Shown here: in pieces, positions 46,402 through 55,108 of the stretch
Layout: each line of letters begins with the position of its first letter
Numbering within the stretch: the stretch's first letter is position 1
Source: Comamonas sp. BIGb0152
Lineage (GTDB): Bacteria > Pseudomonadota > Gammaproteobacteria > Burkholderiales > Burkholderiaceae_C
DNA: 64,000 nt
Assembly (NCBI RefSeq): GCF_024809975.1
Contig: NZ_JANUDY010000010.1
Coordinates: forward strand, 1-64,000
Direction: 5' to 3'
Notes under the pieces: generated by a model
Told to the model about the DNA's origin: nothing
The model's database searches: none
The model's input: only the letters and a program-made list of their open reading frames with translations
Position numbers and translations under genes: made by a program

Positions 46402-48381
46402 ATGAAAGGCAAGACCATGAAGCATGCAGACTCCCCGGCCTCCTCGGTTCGCGTTGAGGCGAATATCGGCGACGGCTTTTGGCGCAAGGGCCCCCAAGAC
46501 AGCCTGCCACCACCGGACATGATGGGCGCCTACATGCGCAACCGGCCGGTGCTGGGCGCGCCAGTGCAGGGGCGCAAGGCCTGGATCATCGGCAGCGGCA
46601 TTGCAGGGCTGGCAGCGGCTTTCTACATGATCCGCGATGGTGGTATGGCCGGCGAAGACATCACCATTTTGGACACCCTCGATGTGGCCGGCGGCTCGCT
46701 CGATGGCGCGGGCAATGCCGAGCAAGGCTATATCGTGCGCGGTGGCCGCGAGATGAACTGGAACTACGACAACTTCTGGGACCTGTTCCAGGATGTGCCA
46801 GCGCTGGAGCTGCCCGAGGGCTACAGCGTGCTCGATGAGTACCGCCACGTCAACGACAACGACCCCAACTGGTCCAAGGCCCGGCTGATGCACCAGCAGG
46901 GCAAGATTCGCGATTTCTCCACCTTGGGCTTAAGCAAGGCCCACCAGTGGGAGATCGTCAAGCTGCTGCTCAAGCGCAAGGAGGAGCTGGACGATGTGAC
47001 GATCGAGGCCTACTTCAGCGAGAGCTTTTTGCAGACCAATTTCTGGTTCCTCTGGCGCTCGATGTTCGCCTTCGAGAACTGGCAAAGCCTGCTGGAGATG
47101 AAGCTGTACATGCACCGCTTCCTCGATGCCATTGATGGCTTGACGGACATGTCGGCGCTGGTGTTCCCCAAGTACAACCAGTACGACAGCTTTGTGGTGC
47201 CCCTGACGCGCATGCTCAAGGACAAGGGCGTCAAGGTGCAGTTCAACACCCGCGCTTACGACCTGGACATGCGCGAAGAAGCGGGCAGCCGCACGGTGAC
47301 GGCCATCCGCTGCAAATCAGCAGGCCAGGATGTGCAGATTGCGCTGGGCCCGCATGATGTTGTGTTTGCGCTGACTGGCTCAATGACCGAGGGCACGGCC
47401 TATGGCGATCTGGACACGGCGCCGGTGCTGGCGCGTGGCAATGAGGAGCCGGGCGAGGACAGCGACTGGACCTTGTGGAAGCGCCTGGCGGCCAAGTCGC
47501 CAGTGTTTGGCAGGCCAGAGAAGTTCTATGGCGATGTGAAAGGCTCGATGTGGGAGTCGGCCACCTTGACCTGCAAAGCCTCGCCGCTGATCGACAAGCT
47601 CAAGGAGCTGTCTGTCAACGACCCGTACTCGGGCAAGACGGTGACGGGCGGCATCATCACCTTCACCGATTCGAACTGGGTGATGAGCTTTACCTGCAAC
47701 CGCCAGCCGCACTTTCCTGACCAGCCCGGCGATGTGCTGGTGCTGTGGGTATATGCGTTGCTGATGGACAAAAAGGGCAACCATGTGCCCAAGACCATGC
47801 CCGAATGCACCGGCCGTGAGATTTTGGCTGAGCTGTGCTACCACCTGGGCATTGCCGACCAGATCGATGCCGTAGCCGCCAACACCAAGGTGCGCCTAGC
47901 CTTGATGCCTTACATCACCGCCCAGTTCATGCCCCGCGCCGCCGGCGACCGGCCCCATGTGGTGCCCGAGGGTTGCACCAATCTGGCCTTGGTCGGCCAG
48001 TTTGTCGAGACCAGCAACGACATCATCTTCACGATGGAAAGCTCGGTCCGCACCGCGCGCATTGGCGTCTACACCTTGCTGGGCCTGCCCAAGCAGGTGC
48101 CCGACATCAGCCCCACGCAGTACGACATCCGCAACATCATCAAGGGCGCGCGGGCGCTGAACGGCAACCAGCCTTTTGTTGGCGAGCGTTTGCTGCACCG
48201 GGTGCTGGGCAAGACCTATTTCGCCCACATTCTGCCGCCCCTGCCCGAGACGGAAGACACCCTGCGCGAGCGTGCTGAATCGGAGTTGGCCCAGTTGCTG
48301 GGCAAGGGCGGCCAGGCCTTGGCCAAGGCGTCTGCTTGGTTGGAGCGCTACAGTAGCGGCCTGCGCGACAAATCCAAATAA
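46402..48381 (+). CDS. ohyA: Oleate hydratase
   Basis: A 659-residue member of the MCRA family, which adds water to the cis-9 double bond of oleic acid giving 10-hydroxystearate, with FAD as structural cofactor. The FAD motif [20 protein letters not shown] is at 62-81, the catalytic loop [17 protein letters not shown] begins near 113 (Glu in REM), and [14 protein letters not shown] and [18 protein letters not shown] follow in family positions. AAGG lies 5 nt before ATG 46402. It detoxifies unsaturated fatty acids. A G9 tract lies 43 bp upstream. Confidence 0.95.
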   Translation: MKGKTMKHADSPASSVRVEANIGDGFWRKGPQDSLPPPDMMGAYMRNRPVLGAPVQGRKAWIIGSGIAGLAAAFYMIRDGGMAGEDITILDTLDVAGGSLDGAGNAEQGYIVRGGREMNWNYDNFWDLFQDVPALELPEGYSVLDEYRHVNDNDPNWSKARLMHQQGKIRDFSTLGLSKAHQWEIVKLLLKRKEELDDVTIEAYFSESFLQTNFWFLWRSMFAFENWQSLLEMKLYMHRFLDAIDGLTDMSALVFPKYNQYDSFVVPLTRMLKDKGVKVQFNTRAYDLDMREEAGSRTVTAIRCKSAGQDVQIALGPHDVVFALTGSMTEGTAYGDLDTAPVLARGNEEPGEDSDWTLWKRLAAKSPVFGRPEKFYGDVKGSMWESATLTCKASPLIDKLKELSVNDPYSGKTVTGGIITFTDSNWVMSFTCNRQPHFPDQPGDVLVLWVYALLMDKKGNHVPKTMPECTGREILAELCYHLGIADQIDAVAANTKVRLALMPYITAQFMPRAAGDRPHVVPEGCTNLALVGQFVETSNDIIFTMESSVRTARIGVYTLLGLPKQVPDISPTQYDIRNIIKGARALNGNQPFVGERLLHRVLGKTYFAHILPPLPETEDTLRERAESELAQLLGKGGQALAKASAWLERYSSGLRDKSK

Positions 48382-48411
48382 AAACAGCGCCTGGTGCGGC
48401 GCTGAAACGCA

Positions 48412-48437
48412 AAGAGGTGACCATTTGGCCACCTCTT
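48412..48437. terminator. Stem-loop between ohyA and the minus-strand lipoprotein gene
   Basis: AAGAGGTG (48412-48419) and CACCTCTT (48430-48437) with additional inner pairing form an 8-bp or longer hairpin between convergent genes. T tracts are short, so strength is uncertain. Confidence 0.5.
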
Positions 48438-48472
48438 GTTGTTGGAGGGAAAAGCTCGCTGGCCTTAGCCGA

Positions 48473-48874
48473 TCAAGGCTTTGCCAGCTTCCAGACACCG
48501 CCGCCCATGCCATCGCCGCGCTTGTCGCCGGCCTGGCTGTCCTTGGCAAAGTAGTACAGCGGCCAGCCTTTGTAGGCCCATTGCTGGGTGTTGTCCGTGC
48601 GCTGCACGATGCTGAAATCGCCAATCGGCTTGGCGCCGGAGGCCACGGGCAGCGGGGGCCAATTGGTGGCGCATTGCTGGTAGCAGGCCGAAGCGCCGCT
48701 GCCAGCAGTGTCCTTGGTGAAGGTGTAGAGCGTGCGGCCATCCGGGCCTACGAGCACGCCATCTGCGGATCGCACGGGTGTGCTAGGTGCCGCTTCCTTA
48801 TGGCTGGCGGTGCCACAGGCGGTCAAAAGAACCGCAGACAGCGGAATGGCCAGTACAGCAAGTTTGGAGAACAT
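48473..48874 (-). CDS. Lipoprotein with secreted repeats (COG4315-like)
   Basis: A 133-residue lipoprotein. The signal peptide ends in a lipobox LTAC (Cys about residue 20). The mature part has two short repeats, LVGPDGRTLYTFTKDTAG with CYQQCATNWPPL, and AYKGWPLYYFAKDSQAGD, of the family named secreted repeat of unknown function. It ends WKLAKP. ATG 48874 begins the signal peptide directly; a GTG nine nt upstream is less likely. Function unknown. Confidence 0.82.
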   Translation of the reverse strand: MFSKLAVLAIPLSAVLLTACGTASHKEAAPSTPVRSADGVLVGPDGRTLYTFTKDTAGSGASACYQQCATNWPPLPVASGAKPIGDFSIVQRTDNTQQWAYKGWPLYYFAKDSQAGDKRGDGMGGGVWKLAKP

Positions 48875-49001
48875 AGACGGCACCCAGGTTGGTTGGTAGT
48901 GCCATCAATATAGGTGTGGCGGCGGGGCTGGCATGTCGGACAGATGCCCATCCTGGGCGGCCTGGCCTGGCCAAGCCGCGGCCGACGGCCACCGCTGTGC
49001 T

Positions 49002-49613
49002 TCAGCGGCGCTGGTGGGGGCCCGGCTGCTTGGCGGCCAGCAGCAGCAGGCTGCCCACCAACACAAAGCCCAGTGCAATGGCTGCGGCATACAGCGCAAC
49101 GCCCGCCGGCCCACCCACGTTGGCCGGGTTCAAGAAGGGGTAGGGGAACCAGCCCGTTTGCTGGCCGCGCAGCAAGCTGTAGACCAGATACAGCGCTGGC
49201 ACCACCAATGCCTTGCTGAGGGCCTTGCGTGCCAGGGGCGAAGGCGGTGGGGCCAGCAGCCAATCAAGCACCACGGCTACAGGCATCAGGTAGTGCAGCA
49301 CCGTGTTGATCCAGGACTGCATCAGGCCGACATCCAGGTCGCGGAGCAGCAAGGCAAACACCAGGCCGACAATGGCCATCTGGACGGCCGATGCATAGCG
49401 CAGCAGGCTCAACCAGGGGCGTTCGCTGTGGGTGGGGACGCAGGCGCTGACCAGCAGCACCAGCGCTGCGAACAGATTGGACAGCACCGTGAAGTAGCTG
49501 AAGAAATTGGCGAGACTGAAGCCGTTGGCGGCATGCAGGGCCAGCTGTTGGCCAATGGCTGCCAGCACCAGGACGGCTAGGCAAAGGCGTGCGAGCCGCA
49601 GCAATGTGTGCAT
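49002..49613 (-). CDS. Pr6Pr family membrane protein
   Basis: A 203-residue integral membrane protein with six hydrophobic helices. FSLANFFSYFTVLSNLFAAL and the LHYLMPVAVVLDWLLAPP segment match the Pr6Pr (FAR-17a/AIG1-like) family of unknown function. GGAGA lies 7 nt upstream of the ATG. It lies in the same direction as the upstream lipoprotein gene but 127 bp apart, so an operon is doubtful. Confidence 0.78.
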   Translation of the reverse strand: MHTLLRLARLCLAVLVLAAIGQQLALHAANGFSLANFFSYFTVLSNLFAALVLLVSACVPTHSERPWLSLLRYASAVQMAIVGLVFALLLRDLDVGLMQSWINTVLHYLMPVAVVLDWLLAPPPSPLARKALSKALVVPALYLVYSLLRGQQTGWFPYPFLNPANVGGPAGVALYAAAIALGFVLVGSLLLLAAKQPGPHQRR

Positions 49614-49699
49614 GGCGGGGTCTCCAGTCAGGAATGAGCCGCCATCTTAGAGCCTGTGCATGCCTTTGCCCAGGCGCTGGCCCCAAGCTGCAACGGCCA

Positions 49700-50173
49700 T
49701 CAGCGGTTGTGCACCTTCATCGCGCGCTCCACTTCGCGCTTGCCTTCGCGGTCCTTGATCACGTCGCGCTTGTCATGCTCGGCCTTGCCCTTGGCCAGCG
49801 CAATATCGCATTTGGCCAAGCCATTTTTCCAGTGCAGGTTGATGGGAACCAGGGTGTAGCCCTTTTGCTCGACCTTGCCGATCAGGCGCTTGATCTCGTC
49901 CTTTTTCATCAAGAGCTTCTTGATGCGCGCAGCATCAGGGCTGACATGGGTGGAGGCGGTCTTGAGCGGGTTGATCTGGCAGCCCATCAAATAGAGCTCA
50001 CCGTTCTTGACCAGCACATAGCCATCGGTCAGCTGCACCTTGCCTTCGCGCAGCGCCTTCACCTCCCAGCCGTGCAGTACCATGCCGGCCTCAAAGCGTT
50101 CCTCAAAGAAATAGTTGAATGCAGCCTTCTTGTTATCGGCTATGCGGCTGTTGGTGTTGTTCGTCTTCGACAT
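49700..50173 (-). CDS. smpB: SsrA-binding protein SmpB
   Basis: A 157-residue partner of tmRNA in trans-translation. [39 protein letters not shown] and [20 protein letters not shown] are family motifs, ending in the basic C-terminal tail that enters the mRNA channel. It is divergent from ratA, the usual arrangement. No ssrA gene was found in the window. Confidence 0.96.
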   Translation of the reverse strand: MSKTNNTNSRIADNKKAAFNYFFEERFEAGMVLHGWEVKALREGKVQLTDGYVLVKNGELYLMGCQINPLKTASTHVSPDAARIKKLLMKKDEIKRLIGKVEQKGYTLVPINLHWKNGLAKCDIALAKGKAEHDKRDVIKDREGKREVERAMKVHNR

Positions 50174-50267
50174 AATTGCAATATTAGGGGCAAAACGGCT
50201 TTCCCAAGCCCTTAGGGCTGCTGGATGCAGCGCTTTTTGTTCTGGTCTATGATTTTATGAATGTTTC

Positions 50268-50305
50268 GGGCCGCCGCCTTCCTTTGCGTTCCTTGCGGCC
50301 CTTTT
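50268..50305 (+). promoter_or_regulatory. Hairpin in the ratA leader
   Basis: GGGCCGC (50268-50274) pairs with GCGGCCC (50295-50301), followed by TTTT, 11 nt before the ratA start. It could be a weak attenuator or simply leader structure; the T run is short. Confidence 0.3.
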
Positions 50306-50315
50306 CCCTGTCTGC

Positions 50316-50756
50316 ATGAAAACTGTCAACAAGTCCGTCCTGATCTGGTACAGCCCCCAGGAGATGTTCGATCTCGTGGCCGATGTGCCGCGCTACCCAG
50401 ATTTTCTGCCCTGGTGCGACCATGCGCGCGTGCTGGAGCCGCATGCCGATGGCGTGACCGCCGAGGTGGGTATTGCGTTGGCCGGCATCAAAAAGTCATT
50501 CGTCACCCGCAACACCTATGACCCGGGCAAGCGCCTGCAGATGGCCTTGGTCAAAGGGCCATTCTCGCAGTTGCAAGGGGATTGGCGCTTTGAGCCGGTG
50601 GGCGATGGCAGCCAGCGCGCCTGCAAGGTGTCGCTGAGCCTGAGCTATGGTTTTGACAGCATGGCGCTGGCCGCTGTGGTGGGCCCCATTTTTGACAAGA
50701 TCGCCGCCACGATGATGGATGCCTTTATCCAGCGGGCCGAGAAGATCTATGGCTGA
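50316..50756 (+). CDS. ratA: RatA family protein (START/COQ10-like)
   Basis: A 146-residue START/SRPBCC-fold protein. NKSVLIWYSPQEMFDLVADV, PRYPDFLPWCDHARVLE and SYGFDSMALAAVVGPIFDKI are the family signature. E. coli RatA was described as a toxin that blocks 70S formation, while the eukaryotic homologue COQ10 binds ubiquinone, so the cellular role is debated. The next gene overlaps by 8 nt, the common ratA-ratB pair. Confidence 0.9.
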   Translation: MKTVNKSVLIWYSPQEMFDLVADVPRYPDFLPWCDHARVLEPHADGVTAEVGIALAGIKKSFVTRNTYDPGKRLQMALVKGPFSQLQGDWRFEPVGDGSQRACKVSLSLSYGFDSMALAAVVGPIFDKIAATMMDAFIQRAEKIYG

Positions 50757-51117
50757 TGCAGCGCCTGCAGTCGAGCCTGCCGCCGAGCTGATACAGATCG
50801 AGGTGGTATGGGCCCAGAACGGCCAGCCCCAAACGCTGCAGCTGCAGCTGCCAGCCGGTGCGAGCCTGGCCCAGGCCCTGGCCGCTGCCAGCGCGCAAAC
50901 CGGCCAGGTGTTTGAGGGTGCGCAGGATGCGGGTGTCTGGGGGCGGATACGACCGCGCAGCCAGCTGCTTGCCGATGGCGACCGCGTGGAGCTGTACCAG
51001 CCGCTCAAGGTCGACCCGAAAAAAGCGCGGCGCGAACGCTTTGCCAAGCAGGGTGCCCGTGGCACCGGCCTGTTTGCCAGGCGCAGGCCGCAGTCCAAAG
51101 CCGGCTACGGCGCCTGA
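50749..51117 (+). CDS. rnfH: RnfH family protein (RatB)
   Basis: A 122-residue ubiquitin-like beta-grasp protein. IQIEVVWAQNGQPQTLQLQL and DGDRVELYQPLKVDPKKARR identify the RnfH/RatB family (UPF0125). Function is unknown; it is almost always paired with ratA. ATG 50749 lies inside the end of ratA. Confidence 0.9.
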   Translation: MADAAPAVEPAAELIQIEVVWAQNGQPQTLQLQLPAGASLAQALAAASAQTGQVFEGAQDAGVWGRIRPRSQLLADGDRVELYQPLKVDPKKARRERFAKQGARGTGLFARRRPQSKAGYGA

Positions 51118-51136
51118 TCGGCGGCATCGCAGCATG

Positions 51137-51165
51137 AAAAAAGCCAAGCAGATGCTTGGCTTTTT
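51137..51165. terminator. Bidirectional terminator
   Basis: AAAAAAGCCAAGC-AGAT-GCTTGGCTTTTT is a perfect hairpin with T tracts on both strands, between convergent rnfH and the DUF4124 gene. Confidence 0.9.
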
Positions 51166-51183
51166 GGCGTGTGGCACCTGCGA

Positions 51184-51762
51184 TCAGCAGTTGTTGAAGA
51201 TCACCTCATCGGTGCGCTTGATCTCGGCAGCGCGCTGCTCGGCATTCTGGAACACCATCTCACCCTTTTCATTCGGTGCGCGCACGGCCTTGCCGGTGTC
51301 GTACATCGATTTGGCTTGCTGCGCGCGTTTGCAGTTGTCGGCCTTGGCTGCTGCTTGTTTGGCTTTTTCAGCGGCTTCGGCATCGGCCTTGGTTTTGGCG
51401 TCTGCCGCCTTCTTGGCTTCCAGCTCTCTGTCTTTGCCGGTGGGGGCCTTGGCAGCGGGTGCGCCGCTAGCAGGGGCGGGTGCAGCAGCTTGGCCAGGGG
51501 TTGCTGCGCCATCGCCAGCATCGCCATCCTGCGGGGCAGGCGCTGCATCGCGCAGAGCGGGGCCGGTGCCCGAGGATTGCACGCCCTTGAGCGAGCCATA
51601 GCCCTTGGGGCGTTTGATGATATTTTTCTCCGGCACTTCCAATCCCGGCGGGCGGTCGCTGAAGACCTTGCGGCCATCTTTGTCGACCCACTGCCATTGG
51701 GCCAACGCCGGCGCGCCAATGCCCATGGCGACCGAGAGAAGGAGGAGCTTGATGAGTTTCAT
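51184..51762 (-). CDS. DUF4124 domain-containing exported protein
   Basis: A 192-residue exported protein. Signal peptide residues 1-22 end ALA/QWQW; DUF4124 follows (WQWVDKDGRKVFSDRPPG), then an Ala/Pro/Lys-rich helical linker of about 80 residues, and a C-terminal part with two cysteines ending VIFNNC. ATG 51762 is chosen from the signal peptide. The role is unknown; DUF4124 proteins are common in betaproteobacterial envelopes. Confidence 0.85.
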   Translation of the reverse strand: MKLIKLLLLSVAMGIGAPALAQWQWVDKDGRKVFSDRPPGLEVPEKNIIKRPKGYGSLKGVQSSGTGPALRDAAPAPQDGDAGDGAATPGQAAAPAPASGAPAAKAPTGKDRELEAKKAADAKTKADAEAAEKAKQAAAKADNCKRAQQAKSMYDTGKAVRAPNEKGEMVFQNAEQRAAEIKRTDEVIFNNC

Positions 51763-51905
51763 AGAAAGCGAGTGTAGCTTGCCGATAGCATCTGCAGACG
51801 AAGTTGTTGGTTGGCGATAACAGCCCAAGGCCCAAGGTCTGTAATACAGGTGCCCTGCAAGCTGTTTACAAAAGACGGTAGAATCTTTCTTTTGGAGCTT
51901 TCACA

Positions 51906-53381
51906 ATGCGCCTGATCGGAAAAGCGCTCACCTTCGACGATGTGTTGTTGGTACCCGCATACTCCCAAGTCCTGCCCAAGGACGTCTCTCTCGCCACCCA
52001 ATTCTCCCGCAATATCCGCCTGAACCTGCCCCTGGTGTCTGCCGCCATGGACACGGTAACTGAAGCCAGGCTGGCCATTGCTATTGCCCAAGAGGGCGGT
52101 ATTGGTGTGATCCACAAGAACATGACTGCCGAGCAGCAAGCTGCCGAGGTCTCCAAGGTCAAGCGCCATGAGTCGGGCGTTGTGCACGACCCGGTGGTGA
52201 TCACGCCGGATCACACGGTGCTGCAGATCATGCAGCTGTCCGAAGAGCGGGGCATCTCTGGCTTCCCGGTCTGCGACGGCGGCAAAGTGGTGGGCATTGT
52301 GACCAGCCGCGATCTGCGCTTCGAGACCCGCTACGACGTCAAGGCGCGCGACATCATGACGCCGCGCGACAAGCTGGTGACCGTCAATGAAAAAGACGAC
52401 ACCACGCCTGCCGCAGCCAAGGCTTTGCTCAACAAGCACAAGCTTGAACGCATTCTGGTGGTGAACGATGCCTTTGAACTCAAGGGTCTGATCACCGTCA
52501 AGGACATCACCAAGCAAACGACCTTCCCCAATGCTGCACGCGACCGCGCTGGCCGTCTGCGCGTGGCTGCGGCCGTGGGCGTGGGCGCTGGTACCGAAGA
52601 GCGTGTGGACCTGCTGGTCAAGGCCGGCGTGGACGCGCTGGTGGTGGACACCGCCCACGGCCACAGCCGTGGCGTGATCGAGCGCGTGCGCTGGGTCAAG
52701 CAAAACTACCCGCAAGTCGATGTGATCGGCGGCAATATCGCCACCGGTGCAGCCGCACTGGCGCTGGTTGAGGCGGGTGCGGATGCGGTCAAGGTCGGTA
52801 TCGGCCCGGGCTCCATCTGTACCACCCGTATCGTGGCCGGTGTGGGCGTGCCCCAGATCATGGCTGTGGACAGCGTGGCCCAGGCCCTGCAAGGCACGGG
52901 CGTGCCTTTGATTGCCGACGGCGGTATCCGCTTCTCGGGCGATATCTCCAAGGCCCTGGCCGCTGGCGCATCCACCATCATGATGGGCGGCATGTTTGCC
53001 GGTACCGAAGAAGCGCCTGGCGAAGTGATTCTGTACCAAGGCCGCTCCTACAAAAGCTACCGCGGCATGGGCTCGATCGGCGCGATGCAGCAAGGCTCGG
53101 CCGACCGCTACTTCCAGGAGTCGAGCACCGGCAATCCCAATGCGGACAAGCTGGTGCCCGAAGGCATTGAAGGCCGCGTGCCCTACAAGGGCTCGATGGT
53201 CGCCATCGTCTTCCAAATGGCAGGCGGCGTGCGTGCATCCATGGGCTACTGCGGTTGCGCATCGATTGCCGAGATGAACGAGAAGGCCGAGTTTGTGGAA
53301 ATTACCGCAGCCGGTATCCGTGAATCGCACGTGCATGATGTGCAGATCACCAAGGAAGCGCCGAACTACCGCGCTGACTGA
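51906..53381 (+). CDS. guaB: IMP dehydrogenase
   Basis: A 491-residue enzyme oxidising IMP to XMP, the committed step to guanine nucleotides. [20 protein letters not shown] begins the barrel, two CBS domains occupy about residues 95-205, and the catalytic Cys is in [18 protein letters not shown] (near 305). The mobile flap has [27 protein letters not shown] site precedes the ATG, and a TAGAAT -10-like box is at 51879-51884. A terminator follows, and guaA is 1.7 kb away. Confidence 0.97.
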   Translation: MRLIGKALTFDDVLLVPAYSQVLPKDVSLATQFSRNIRLNLPLVSAAMDTVTEARLAIAIAQEGGIGVIHKNMTAEQQAAEVSKVKRHESGVVHDPVVITPDHTVLQIMQLSEERGISGFPVCDGGKVVGIVTSRDLRFETRYDVKARDIMTPRDKLVTVNEKDDTTPAAAKALLNKHKLERILVVNDAFELKGLITVKDITKQTTFPNAARDRAGRLRVAAAVGVGAGTEERVDLLVKAGVDALVVDTAHGHSRGVIERVRWVKQNYPQVDVIGGNIATGAAALALVEAGADAVKVGIGPGSICTTRIVAGVGVPQIMAVDSVAQALQGTGVPLIADGGIRFSGDISKALAAGASTIMMGGMFAGTEEAPGEVILYQGRSYKSYRGMGSIGAMQQGSADRYFQESSTGNPNADKLVPEGIEGRVPYKGSMVAIVFQMAGGVRASMGYCGCASIAEMNEKAEFVEITAAGIRESHVHDVQITKEAPNYRAD

Positions 53382-53390
53382 TGGTCTTGA

Positions 53391-53418
53391 AAATGGCTGC
53401 CGCTGGCAGCCATTTTTT
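53391..53418 (+). terminator. Terminator of guaB
   Basis: AAATGGCTGCC-GCT-GGCAGCCATTTTTT begins 9 nt after the guaB stop, a strong intrinsic terminator that separates guaB from the downstream genes. Confidence 0.92.
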
Positions 53419-53456
53419 CGATATCCGTACCCCGCAGCCATAGCGAAGGAATGCCG

Positions 53457-53915
53457 ATGAAGCTTGCAGAAGCCCTGTTGCTCAGAGCCGACCACAAGAA
53501 AAAGCTGCTGTCCCTGCGTGAGCGCATTGCGCGCAATGCCATCGTGCAAGAGGGAGAAGAGCCCAAGGAGCGGGTTGAAGACCTGCTGGCCGAGGCCAAT
53601 GCCACCTTGCTCGCGCAGCAGCAGCTGGTGCGCAGCATCAACACCGCCAATGAAACGGCCCGGTTGGCCGATGGCCGCCTGTTAGCCGATATTTTGGCCG
53701 AACGCGATACCCTCGTCGCCCAGCATTCGCTGCTGGTCGCCACCATCGCGGCCACCCACAAGGATGTGGACCGCTACAGCCAACGCGAGATCAAATGGCT
53801 GCCGCAGATCAATGTGGCCAGCTTGCAAAAGCAGGCCGATGACCTCTCGCGCCGCATCCGCGAGACCAATGTGGTGCTGCAATCGGCCAATTGGCAGATC
53901 GATGTGGCGGCATAG
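53457..53915 (+). CDS. DIP1984 family protein
   Basis: A 152-residue helical protein beginning MKLAEALLLRADHKKKLLSL, with LLAEANATLLAQQQLVRSIN and KWLPQINVASLQKQADDLSR. These match the DIP1984 (septicolysin-like) family, small coiled-coil proteins of unknown function. ATG 53457 follows AAGGA with 6-nt spacing; the ATG at 53451 would be too close. It lies between guaB and the toxin-antitoxin locus. Confidence 0.82.
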   Translation: MKLAEALLLRADHKKKLLSLRERIARNAIVQEGEEPKERVEDLLAEANATLLAQQQLVRSINTANETARLADGRLLADILAERDTLVAQHSLLVATIAATHKDVDRYSQREIKWLPQINVASLQKQADDLSRRIRETNVVLQSANWQIDVAA

Positions 53916-54147
53916 CCGTTCACTGACCCAGCAAGGGATCGCTATCTAGTTTTTGGAGCGCCACGGGCGAGTGCAAAGACCCCGGCTGGGAGCCAGGGGG
54001 TTGAAAATATTCTGGGTCCCATCGTTGCGCAGAGGGCAGCGCAAAACGTGTTCACGCACGGCTTACCCATCAGCCCGGAACCACGCACCCTGCACCTTTG
54101 ACAGCGTATACCTCACTACCTTGCACTGACGCGGCGCTCCTCCTTTC
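53916..54147. other. Gene-free stretch before the inverted-repeat element
   Basis: No credible coding frame is seen. It contains two small stem-loops, CCCCGGCTGG/CCAGGGGG-like near 53981-54000 and TTGCGC/GCGCAA at 54025-54044, without T tracts. No known RNA gene could be recognised; 6S RNA and tmRNA hallmarks are absent. Confidence 0.5.
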
Positions 54148-54267
54148 GAGGCGAGAACACAACCCTTGATGCGTTGTTGCTTGCCTTGTCGTACTTCAGT
54201 ACTGCCTGCGGCTGTGCGCCTAGCCTCAACCGCAAACCTTTGGTTTGCTGGGCTGTGTTCTCACCTC
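54148..54267. mobile_element. 120-bp inverted-repeat element, MITE-like
   Basis: The ends GAGGCGAGAACACA (54148-54161) and TGTGTTCTCACCTC (54254-54267) are inverted repeats with 13 of 14 matches. The interior holds further small palindromes (GTACTTCAGTAC, CAAACCTTTGGTTTG) and no open frame of note. Size and ends suit a miniature inverted-repeat element, but no target duplication was identified and copy number cannot be judged here. Confidence 0.5.
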
Positions 54268-54280
54268 TTGTTCCCAGCTA

Positions 54281-54310
54281 TTGGCATAAAACTGGTCTGA
54301 ATGATAGAAT
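54281..54310 (+). promoter_or_regulatory. Promoter of the toxin-antitoxin pair
   Basis: TTGGCA (54281-54286) and TAGAAT (54305-54310) with 18-bp spacing form a good sigma-70 promoter upstream of the antitoxin gene. The -10 box touches the following palindrome, as expected for autoregulated toxin-antitoxin operons. Confidence 0.65.
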
Positions 54311-54344
54311 CTGGTCTGAATTGATGTTCAGGCCAGATTTTTTT
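54309..54344 (+). promoter_or_regulatory. Palindromic operator/attenuator of the toxin-antitoxin pair
   Basis: ATCTGGTCTGAA and TTCAGGCCAGAT (11 of 12 paired) flank TTGATG, followed by seven T. CTGGTCTGAA also occurs as a direct repeat at 54292-54301. The element overlaps the predicted transcription start, so it could bind the antitoxin complex; its T run also makes it look like an attenuator. Confidence 0.55.
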
Positions 54345-54357
54345 GTCACCCACTTCC

Positions 54358-54618
54358 ATGCACAGCGTCGGTATCTACGAAGCCAAAACCCGTTTTTCTG
54401 CCCTGGTCGAGCTGGTCGAGCAGGGCGAAGAAGTGCGCATCACGCGCCACGGCAAAGAGGTGGTGCGCATGCTGCCGATGCGGCGCAAGCCAGTGATCAC
54501 CGATGAGCAGATCGCCCGCGAGCTGGCGCAGATGGCGGCTTTGCAAGCCAGCATTGCGCCAGCGCCGCAAGCGGATTCGGTCGCAACACTGCGCCGCCGT
54601 GGCAGGAGCGCTGCATGA
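54358..54618 (+). CDS. Type II antitoxin, Phd/YefM family
   Basis: An 86-residue antitoxin. The N-terminal Phd/YefM fold is MHSVGIYEAKTRFSALVELV, then GEEVRITRHGKEVVRMLP; this half dimerises and binds DNA. The C-terminal tail, which would wrap the toxin, is Ala/Gln-rich and ends in [11 protein letters not shown] 54358 is chosen from the family start. It overlaps the toxin gene by 4 nt. Confidence 0.9.
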   Translation: MHSVGIYEAKTRFSALVELVEQGEEVRITRHGKEVVRMLPMRRKPVITDEQIARELAQMAALQASIAPAPQADSVATLRRRGRSAA

Positions 54619-55061
54619 GCGCCGCCTTTAGCGCCTTTGTGCTCGACGCCTCGGTCACCGCCGCCTGGCTGCTGCCCGAAGCGGCCAGCGCCCACACCCA
54701 GCGCCTCTACGCCCGCATTCGCCGCCATGAGGTCGACCCGCAAGCCCCCAACCTCTGGCTGTGGGAGTGCAGCAACCTGATTGCCACCGGTGCCAACAGC
54801 AGCCGCATCCCGCTGGGCAGTGTCGAAGGCCTATGGGGCGTGCTCGATGCGATACGCCACCGGGTAGAGCTGCATGAGCTGGCGCCCGCCCAGCACAAGG
54901 CCGTGCTGGATGTGGCGCTGACCACCGGCTTGCCTGTGTACGATGCCGCCTATCTGTGGCTGGCGCAGTCGCTGCGCTTGCCCCTGGCCAGTTTTGATGC
55001 CGCGCAAGTGGCAGCAGCCCGCCAATGCGGTATCCCCGTGCTGGCGGCCGAAGATTTTTGA
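54615..55061 (+). CDS. Type II toxin, PIN domain (VapC-like)
   Basis: A 148-residue PIN-domain ribonuclease. The four conserved acidic residues are recognisable: Asp in [13 protein letters not shown], Glu in [10 protein letters not shown], Asp in [14 protein letters not shown] and Asp in LASFDAAQ. VapC toxins cut initiator tRNA or rRNA stem-loops. It pairs with a Phd/YefM antitoxin rather than a VapB AbrB- or RHH-type one, a known mixed combination. guaA begins 47 bp later. Confidence 0.9.
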   Translation: MSAAFSAFVLDASVTAAWLLPEAASAHTQRLYARIRRHEVDPQAPNLWLWECSNLIATGANSSRIPLGSVEGLWGVLDAIRHRVELHELAPAQHKAVLDVALTTGLPVYDAAYLWLAQSLRLPLASFDAAQVAAARQCGIPVLAAEDF

Positions 55062-55108
55062 CCCCTTCACCCCCCGTTTTTCCTCCATCCAAACCCAACG
55101 ATCCTGCT

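Noticed and set aside
50316-51117. ratA-rnfH as a toxin-antitoxin pair
   Set aside because: The neighbouring smpB-ratA-rnfH layout is housekeeping and the antitoxin role of RatB is not supported; annotated as conserved genes only.
53916-54147. Possible 6S RNA or tmRNA gene next to guaB
   Set aside because: The conserved 6S central bubble and the tmRNA tRNA-like ends could not be found.
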